Shown here in pieces: positions 7,774-13,167 of a stretch of 15,341 nucleotides of DNA. The stretch's first letter is position 1. Every line of letters begins with the position of its first letter. The translations under genes were made by a program, and so were the position numbers. The notes beneath the pieces are model-generated. The model made no database searches, was not told where the DNA came from, and worked only from the letters and a program-made list of their open reading frames with translations. This stretch comes from Desulfobacterales bacterium. GTDB taxonomy: Bacteria; Desulfobacterota; Desulfobacteria; Desulfobacterales; JAFDCJ01. The stretch lies in assembly GCA_020345785.1 (NCBI GenBank), contig CP070771.1, positions 366,481 through 381,821 of the forward strand. Reading direction: 5' to 3'.

Positions 7774-8578
7774 AAGGTTTACACCCCTGCAGCGACTGTT
7801 TCACCTGCTGCTGATGCTCTCCTTTCTGATCCAGAGCGCCACCGGATTGGCCCGGATGTATAATAAGACACCCTGGGGTTATAACCTGGGAGCATTATTC
7901 GGCGGTTACGATGCAGCCCGCACGGTTCACATCTACGTCGGAATTTTTATGATCTGCGGACTGGCGGTGCATGCGCTGTATGTGCTGTTTAAAATCAACT
8001 GGCGCACCTTTCCCGGCAGCCTGTTCGGGCCGGATTCGCTGCTGCCGCGGCCGGCCGATATCAAGCAGTTTTTCCAGCATATTGCCTGGTTTTTAGGCTT
8101 CGGCAAAGCGCCGGAGTTTGACCGCTGGGGTTACTGGGAAAAGTTTGACTACTGGGCCGTCTTCTGGGGCATGACGATTATCGGCGTCACCGGGCTGCTC
8201 ATGGCCTATCCTTATGTCTCCACCCGCTACATGCCGGGTTGGGGGTTAAATGTGGCCTTCTGGATCCACCGCATCGAAGCCATCCTGGCCATGGGGCACC
8301 TCTTTATCATTCATTTTTTCATCGCCCATCTGAGGCGTCACAATTTCCCAATGGACCGCACCATGTTTGAGGGTAGCGCCGATCTGGAAGCCGCTCGGCA
8401 TGAAAGACCGGCCTGGATTGCTCGGCTCAAACAAAGCGGTGAGCTGGAGGGAGTTCTGGTCTCCGAAGCGATGCCGCTGCAGCGAGTGGTGTTCTATGTA
8501 TTCGGGTTTGCAGCGGTAGCCGCCGGCCTGTTTCTGCTGGTCGGCGCCCTGATCAACGTCCGCTATATCTCATGGTAA
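7745..8578 (+). CDS. Cytochrome b (b561/FdnI/HydC-like), quinone-interacting
   Basis: 277 residues with five predicted helices (about 15-35, 58-82, 134-156, 168-195, 247-272). Helix-embedded histidines His20, His62, His76, His175, His185 and His190 can supply ligands for two b hemes, as in the membrane cytochrome b of formate dehydrogenases and NiFe hydrogenases (PF01292-like). The family moves electrons between menaquinone and a periplasmic redox partner. The chosen start is GTG at 7745 because AGGAG at 7731-7735 lies 9 nt upstream; ATG at 7769 is the alternative. The gene overlaps the three-heme cytochrome and is the last of the operon, with a terminator about 85 bp downstream. With its two upstream cytochromes it would form a quinone/periplasm electron-transfer complex analogous in logic, not shown homologous, to Geobacter Cbc complexes. 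Confidence 0.85.
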   Translation: MSPTAKKMIKRFTPLQRLFHLLLMLSFLIQSATGLARMYNKTPWGYNLGALFGGYDAARTVHIYVGIFMICGLAVHALYVLFKINWRTFPGSLFGPDSLLPRPADIKQFFQHIAWFLGFGKAPEFDRWGYWEKFDYWAVFWGMTIIGVTGLLMAYPYVSTRYMPGWGLNVAFWIHRIEAILAMGHLFIIHFFIAHLRRHNFPMDRTMFEGSADLEAARHERPAWIARLKQSGELEGVLVSEAMPLQRVVFYVFGFAAVAAGLFLLVGALINVRYISW

Positions 8579-8661
8579 CAGACAAGGGGTGCCCCGACAC
8601 AAATGGAGGTTAATTTAATATAGCGCTTGTATCTCCCTGGAAATGATAAATTCCTGATTTT

Positions 8662-8698
8662 AAAAAAAGGCGGGTTAGATATCGACCCTGCCTTTTTT
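8662..8698 (+). terminator. Intrinsic terminator after the cytochrome operon
   Basis: GGCGGGT pairs with ACCCTGCC, leaving one bulged T. The stem is extended by the preceding A-run pairing with the following T-run (CCTTTTTTA), with a loop of about 9 nt. It closes the 5295-8578 transcription unit and separates it from the CuA genes. Confidence 0.8.
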
Positions 8699-8719
8699 AT
8701 TTGAAGGCACTGCCGCCAA

Positions 8720-8735
8720 CTTGACCTAAGTCAAG
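8720..8735. promoter_or_regulatory. FNR/CRP-family palindrome
   Basis: CTTGACCTAAGTCAAG: perfect 6-bp half-sites CTTGAC/GTCAAG around CTAA, close to the FNR-type TTGAT-N4-ATCAA pattern. It lies just after the terminator and about 100 bp before the preferred GTG start of the first CuA gene. An extended -10-like TG-T-TATCCT occurs at 8759-8767, which would put the site near -46 of a start at about 8774. The regulator is not encoded in the window; anaerobic, NO or redox control is inferred from the family. Confidence 0.6.
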
Positions 8736-8779
8736 ATGCGGAGAAGATCTTTTTGTCATGTTATCCTGTGGGGTGCAGA

Positions 8780-8807
8780 GGCCGGCGGTTTTTCGACTCC
8801 GCCGGCC
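8780..8807 (+). promoter_or_regulatory. GC-rich 5'-leader hairpin of the CuA operon
   Basis: GGCCGGCGG and CCGCCGGCC form a perfect 9-bp stem around a 10-nt loop. No T-tract follows, so it is not a classical terminator. If transcription begins near 8774 the hairpin sits almost at the 5' end of the mRNA, where it could stabilise the transcript or affect translation. Confidence 0.55.
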
Positions 8808-8837
8808 GCATTAATTACGTACAGGGAATTAAATTCG

Positions 8838-9314
8838 GTGCGCATCGATCCTGAAAAATTCGACATTTTTTATCTGATCCTGGTGGTCATCGTCATTATA
8901 GGATTGCCATTCGGCATCCGGGCCTATGACCAATTCCTGAAACCGGTTCAATCCACTGAAGGCACGCGGGAATTTATCCTCACCGGAACAGCCTCCCGCG
9001 GGTGGGTACTGGGCGAAGTCCGGGCCAACGACATTGTATCTTTGTGGCAGGATGAAAGGCTGCCGGTAAAGCCGGTAATCGAGGTCTCACAGGGCGATCA
9101 GGTCATCCTCAAACTGCGCAGCGCTGATGTAACCCATGGATTCAGCCTGAAAGCCTATGGGATTTATATCGCCCAGGGTATTCAACCGGGCAAGACGGTA
9201 TATGTGTCCTTTACGGCCGACAAATTCGGCCGCTTTATTTTTATGTGCACGGTCTTTTGCGGTGATATCCATCAGCACATGGAGGGAACGCTGATCGTCA
9301 GGGAAAAAACATGA
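8838..9314 (+). CDS. Membrane-anchored CuA-domain cupredoxin (cytochrome oxidase subunit II-like)
   Basis: 158 residues from GTG 8838: TM anchor 9-29, then a periplasmic cupredoxin domain about 76-158. It has the complete CuA ligand set: His100 in DVTHGFS, Cys137 and Cys141 in CTVFCG, His145, and Met148 (CX3CGxxHxxM). The usual Glu of the CxExC loop is Val here, which alters only a backbone-carbonyl ligand position. DVxHGF resembles the ba3-oxidase and NosZ type CuA. The longer in-frame ATG at 8736 is rejected because it abuts the palindrome, would translate the leader hairpin, and adds a non-signal N-terminus; GTG 8838 has AGGGA at 8823-8827. TGA overlaps the next ATG (ATGA at 9311-9314). 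No oxidase subunit I is nearby. Role: single-electron relay to an unidentified partner. Confidence 0.85.
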   Translation: MRIDPEKFDIFYLILVVIVIIGLPFGIRAYDQFLKPVQSTEGTREFILTGTASRGWVLGEVRANDIVSLWQDERLPVKPVIEVSQGDQVILKLRSADVTHGFSLKAYGIYIAQGIQPGKTVYVSFTADKFGRFIFMCTVFCGDIHQHMEGTLIVREKT

Positions 9315-11236
9315 GTAAGAAAAAAGCCTTTTTCCTGATTCTGTTCAGTCTTGAGCTGGCCCTGCTGATTCCTTTGGGCATTTCCCAGCTCCCGCGGACG
9401 GCCGCCACCAGACACGTTGCTATTGATGCCCGCCGGTTCGGCTATGCACCTTCACGCATTGTAGTGAACAAGGGAGACACCGTGATCTTGCAGTTCTCCA
9501 CCTCGGATGTCACCCATGGTCTGCAGCTGGACGGCTACCCCATTGAACTGATTGCCAGAAAAGGCACGACTTTCCGCAAGCATGGCTGGATGGAGGACAA
9601 GGGCCATCTGCACACCAACTGGAGCCGGGTGTCTTCCGTCAAATTCAGGGCGCTGCGGGCGGGAAAATTTATCTTTCGCTGTACCGAAACCTGCGGCAAT
9701 CTGCACCCCTTCATGACCGGTGAGCTGATCGTCAGACCCAACACCCCGTATCATTTTTACCTGGCGCTCTCTGTCTGGCTCGTATTGGCCGCCTTTGTCC
9801 TGATGCGGTTTAAAAACCCGGACAGCACGGTTGGATTCAAACGGATCAACCTTCTGGCAGTCGTACCGTGGTTAAAAAGGCTGGTGAGTCGGCGCGGTTT
9901 TCAATTCTGGTTTATCCTGCCCAATTTCGTTGTCTTTTACCTGTTTATTCTCAGCAGTCTGTGGGGCAGCCCGGTCGGCAACCGCAATATTGCCATCGTC
10001 TTTGTGTGGATTTTATGGTGGTTCATCCTTAAGACGGTTCTGGTGCCCATCGGCGGAAGGCTGTGGTGCCTGATGTGTCCCCTGCCGGCTCCGGCCGAAT
10101 GGCTATCCCGCAAAAGACTGACAGCCGTCAGGTATCTGGAAAAACCCTTTCGCGGGCTGCATCACCGCTACCTGGGTCTGCAGAGAGATTGGCCCCTTAA
10201 GCTGCGCAATATCTGGCTGCAGAACATTTTTTTTCTGGCCCTGATCTCCTTCGGTATGATTCTAATCACCCGGCCGCTGGCAACCGCACTGCTGTTTTTG
10301 CTGATTTTGGTCTGCACGTTGATTTTGATGCTGGTTTTCCGCCACCGGGTATTCTGCCTGTACCTGTGCCCGGTGGGCGGCTTCCTGGGCACCTATTCCA
10401 TGGCATCCATGACCGAAGTTCGCGCCGTCGACCCGGAGGTTTGCCGCCGGCACAAAGACAAATCCTGTCTCACCGGCGGCCCCGGCGGATGGGCCTGCTC
10501 CTGGAACCAGTATGTCGGCAATATGCGCCGCAACAACTACTGCGGTCTGTGCACCGAATGCATCAAAAGCTGTCCCAAGGACAATGTCGGTGTGTTCCTA
10601 CGACCCTTTGGCTCCGACAAAAATTTGCATGGCTACGATGAAATGTTCAATGTCATCACCATGCTGGTGGTGGCCGTGGTCTTCAGCATCGTCATGCTGG
10701 GCCCTTGGGGCTTCATCAAGGATGCCGCCAACGTGACCGAAAGTAGACAGCTCATCCCCTTTTTAATCTACCTAGCTGCCATTTGGAGTGCCGCCCTGCT
10801 GGTCATTCCGGGCTTCTTTATCTTGGTCGCCAGAGGAGCCCGCCGCCTTGCGGGAGCCGACATAAACAGTCGGTTGTTGGCCCTGCGGCTGGCCTATATT
10901 CTGATACCCGTCGGCATCTGTGCCTGGATTGCCTTCAGCCTGCCGACCATTATGGTTAACTACGGATACATTGTCTCGGTGTTTTCCGATCCGCTGGGTT
11001 TGGGGTGGGACCTGTTGGGAACCGCCGATGCTCATTTTGGGGCGCTCATACCGGATTGGATTCCGGTAATTCAAGGCGTTGTACTACTGGCAGGGTTATA
11101 TCTCGGGGTCAGCCGCGGCTTCTTTGCTCTCAGGGATCTGCTGCCCGACACCAAGTCCCAAATCCGGGCCATGCTTCTTCCTTCGATATTTGCGCTTTTG
11201 ATGGTAAACCTGCTGCTGAAACTTTATCTAGGCTGA
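9311..11236 (+). CDS. Fusion of a CuA cupredoxin domain with a NosR/NapH-like polytopic iron-sulfur protein
   Basis: 641 residues. N-terminal signal/anchor 6-25, then a periplasmic CuA domain about 33-143 with His69 (DVTHGLQ), Cys124 and Cys128 in CTETCG, His132 and Met135; the CxExC Glu is present. The rest is a polytopic module with helices near 149-165, 199-217, 226-245, 302-320, 323-343, 447-467, 482-507, 525-545, 585-600 and 620-638. It carries NosR/NapH-type motifs CLMCP (253-257) and CLYLCP (349-354), a ferredoxin motif CGLCTECIKSCP (411-422), and extra cysteines 378, 386 and 396. NosR and NapH move electrons across the membrane from quinol; NosR has an FMN domain at the N-terminus, which a CuA domain replaces here. 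Only one CX2CX2CX3CP motif is present. Start supported by AGGGA at 9300-9304 and coupling to the preceding CuA gene. Motifs are certain; physiological role is inferred. Confidence 0.85.
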   Translation: MSKKKAFFLILFSLELALLIPLGISQLPRTAATRHVAIDARRFGYAPSRIVVNKGDTVILQFSTSDVTHGLQLDGYPIELIARKGTTFRKHGWMEDKGHLHTNWSRVSSVKFRALRAGKFIFRCTETCGNLHPFMTGELIVRPNTPYHFYLALSVWLVLAAFVLMRFKNPDSTVGFKRINLLAVVPWLKRLVSRRGFQFWFILPNFVVFYLFILSSLWGSPVGNRNIAIVFVWILWWFILKTVLVPIGGRLWCLMCPLPAPAEWLSRKRLTAVRYLEKPFRGLHHRYLGLQRDWPLKLRNIWLQNIFFLALISFGMILITRPLATALLFLLILVCTLILMLVFRHRVFCLYLCPVGGFLGTYSMASMTEVRAVDPEVCRRHKDKSCLTGGPGGWACSWNQYVGNMRRNNYCGLCTECIKSCPKDNVGVFLRPFGSDKNLHGYDEMFNVITMLVVAVVFSIVMLGPWGFIKDAANVTESRQLIPFLIYLAAIWSAALLVIPGFFILVARGARRLAGADINSRLLALRLAYILIPVGICAWIAFSLPTIMVNYGYIVSVFSDPLGLGWDLLGTADAHFGALIPDWIPVIQGVVLLAGLYLGVSRGFFALRDLLPDTKSQIRAMLLPSIFALLMVNLLLKLYLG

Positions 11237-11262
11237 TATTTTAATTCCAGATCAATTCTTAT

Positions 11263-12051
11263 TTAAACCAATCCAATTCCCAGAGCAATTGCGAGCAAAA
11301 ACAACATGACCCCCACCATGGTTTGTATCGCGCGCATGGTGATTTTTTTCAGCAGCCTTGAACCGATGAAGGCACCCAGAAAAGCAGCCAGCGAACCGGC
11401 AAGAACGAGTCCGATGCCGCCCCCCGCTCTTAAAATCATAAAATCCCTGCCAAAGAAGGTGCTGCCGTAAACAATCAGGCGTGATATATCCACCACAACC
11501 GCCGATACCACCATTGAGCCGACAAAGACTTCTTTCTGTAAACCCGCCCGGATCAAAAAGGCTGTCCGCAATGCTCCCTGGTGGCCGGACAAGCCGCCGA
11601 AGAATCCTGACAAGGCACCCCCGACAGGAATATTTTTGGGATCAAACGAAAGCTTTTCAAGCTGAGGAACGAATTCCGAAATGGCAAACAGCAGGATCAG
11701 GCCGGCAATGACCAGTTTTACGGTGGTGATCATGCAGCTTCGGCCCCATAAGCTGTAGCTGGCAATGGGATCGACCGCCGCAATGTAATTCAGCATCAGC
11801 GCTCCAACCATAGCTGCAATCGCTGCCGGAAGGGCAAACTTAAATACAATCTTAAAATCCGCCTTGCGCCCCACCAGTGCCACCTTGAAGATATTGTTGG
11901 CCAGATGAACGGCGGCTGTGGCTGCAACAGCCACCTCCACCGGGAAAAACAGGGCAAAGGCCGGCATCAGCAAAGTTCCCAAGCCGAAACCGGAAAAGAG
12001 GGTGAGCCCCGAGACAAACAAAGCTACGCTGCAAATGACTAAATAACTCAT
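11263..12051 (-). CDS. TauE/SafE-family (TSUP) membrane permease
   Basis: 262 residues from ATG 12051. Mostly hydrophobic, with about eight helices in two related halves. Typical motifs are the N-terminal SGFGLGTLLMP (20-30) and, opening the second half, GGALSGFFGGLSGHQGALR (144-162). TSUP proteins export or import small sulfur or organic anions such as sulfite or sulfoacetate; the substrate cannot be read here. A TTG nine codons upstream (12078) would also open the frame but has no ribosome site and adds a polar tail before the first helix. The gene converges on the CuA-FeS fusion gene with only 26 bp between stop codons and no visible terminator. It follows the DUF547 gene by about 104 nt on the same strand, so co-transcription is possible. 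Confidence 0.85.
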   Translation of the reverse strand: MSYLVICSVALFVSGLTLFSGFGLGTLLMPAFALFFPVEVAVAATAAVHLANNIFKVALVGRKADFKIVFKFALPAAIAAMVGALMLNYIAAVDPIASYSLWGRSCMITTVKLVIAGLILLFAISEFVPQLEKLSFDPKNIPVGGALSGFFGGLSGHQGALRTAFLIRAGLQKEVFVGSMVVSAVVVDISRLIVYGSTFFGRDFMILRAGGGIGLVLAGSLAAFLGAFIGSRLLKKITMRAIQTMVGVMLFLLAIALGIGLV

Positions 12052-12155
12052 GTATAGATGCGGCTCGAATCGGCGCAAATAGGCGGAGGGGCCATGGCGG
12101 GGAGCGCATCACCCGGACCGGACCGCTGCGATACTTTTGGCTTCTTGGATACAGG

Positions 12156-12932
12156 TTATTGCTTTAGCGGTGCCTGAGCATTCAAGGCCCAGTCGTACTC
12201 GAGGTATCCGATCTTGGGATCGCTCTCCATAAATTGCCGGACTTCTTTATCCATGTAAGGCCGCATGAACGCCATGACGGAGCCGGATTTTTTAATGAAA
12301 TCATCGCCAAACCATTCGAAGAGCTTGGACACATATAAGGTATTTTCAGCACGATCGATTCGGGTGCCTCTGGATGAGTTGATGTATGCGCGTGTCTCCT
12401 CTTCCAACCGTTGCTGGACATTTTCTTCCGTGTAGGCGATCCTGGGAAGCGGCGGACAGCCCTTGGATGCGCAGATGATGGCAAAATGAATCCTCGGATC
12501 GTTGAACTGCTTGCGCAGGATATCATGTTCAATATTGTCCTGGCTCAACTTACGACCGGCCACCATATGGTCTTGCGTGGTAAAAAATTTGGTTGCCGTC
12601 CAAAGCCCGGGAATAAGGGTCTCGCGCACGCTCTTCTCAGGCTTCCACTTGATCACCTTGTCAATGGTAACCGCATTGTAGGCGTTAATCCAAAAAGCGA
12701 GTTGGCCGTCCCGGGAAAACGCTTCCGCCTTTGCATTCTTCAGCGCTTGCATATACTCGGAAAAGCGTTCGTCTTTGGCGATCCCATTATAGTCCACCAA
12801 CCCTTTCTCATCTGCGTATTCCTTAAGAATGCGGTCGAATTTGGAATGGTCAAAACCGTCGGCCCTCACCGCTGGAATCGTATAAAGCATCGCAACCGAT
12901 AACAACAAACAGATACCGATGGTTGTTTTCAT
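12156..12932 (-). CDS. Exported DUF547-domain protein
   Basis: 258 residues. A signal peptide about 1-24 ends AVRA before Asp25, so the protein is probably periplasmic. The DUF547 (PF04784) signature is clear: LAFWINAYNAVTIDKV (78-93), IHFAIICASKGCPPLPR (148-164), the LFEWFGDDF segment (204-212) and a terminal YLEYDWALN (243-251). Conserved Cys154 and Cys159 in the CASKGCP motif are the most notable residues. The biochemical function of the family is not established as far as I know. GAAGGAG lies 8 nt before the ATG and a sigma70-like promoter sits about 36 bp upstream, so this gene likely heads a unit with the TauE/SafE permease. Confidence 0.88.
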   Translation of the reverse strand: MKTTIGICLLLSVAMLYTIPAVRADGFDHSKFDRILKEYADEKGLVDYNGIAKDERFSEYMQALKNAKAEAFSRDGQLAFWINAYNAVTIDKVIKWKPEKSVRETLIPGLWTATKFFTTQDHMVAGRKLSQDNIEHDILRKQFNDPRIHFAIICASKGCPPLPRIAYTEENVQQRLEEETRAYINSSRGTRIDRAENTLYVSKLFEWFGDDFIKKSGSVMAFMRPYMDKEVRQFMESDPKIGYLEYDWALNAQAPLKQ

Positions 12933-12967
12933 GACTCATACTCCTTCAACGAGCAAATTTTGAACTC

Positions 12968-12996
12968 ACCATAGGCATCATATTATTTTTTGTCAA
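12968..12996 (-). promoter_or_regulatory. Sigma70-type promoter of the DUF547 gene
   Basis: Reading the minus strand, TTGACA (12991-12996) is followed after exactly 17 bp by TATGGT (12968-12973), a perfect -35 with a 4/6 -10. Transcription would start near 12961, giving a leader of about 30 nt containing the strong GAAGGAG ribosome site. Confidence 0.6.
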
Positions 12997-13124
12997 TGCA
13001 ATGAGCTGTAAAAAATAATAAATTTAAATACTTGTATAATTATGCGGTTTCAACGGATGGTACACTGTAGCAGCTGTTCGGCATTCAAAGAATATCATCT
13101 GGTCCAATAATCTTCGCCGGCATC

Positions 13125-13167
13125 AAAGGAAAGAATCCTGGCCCAGAGGACCAGGATTCTTTCCTTT
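13125..13167 (-). terminator. Long perfect hairpin terminator of the hybrid kinase gene
   Basis: AAAGGAAAGAATCCTGG (13125-13141) and its exact complement CCAGGATTCTTTCCTTT (13151-13167) form a 17-bp perfect stem with a 9-nt loop. The kinase stop codon (13166-13168) overlaps the base. On the minus strand the stem ends in a T-rich TTCTTTCCTTT rather than a free U-run; the symmetry would let it act in both directions. Confidence 0.7.

Noticed and set aside
12049..12078. TTG start for the TauE/SafE gene
   Set aside because: No Shine-Dalgarno and a polar nine-residue extension before the first helix; ATG at 12051 fits the family N-terminus better.
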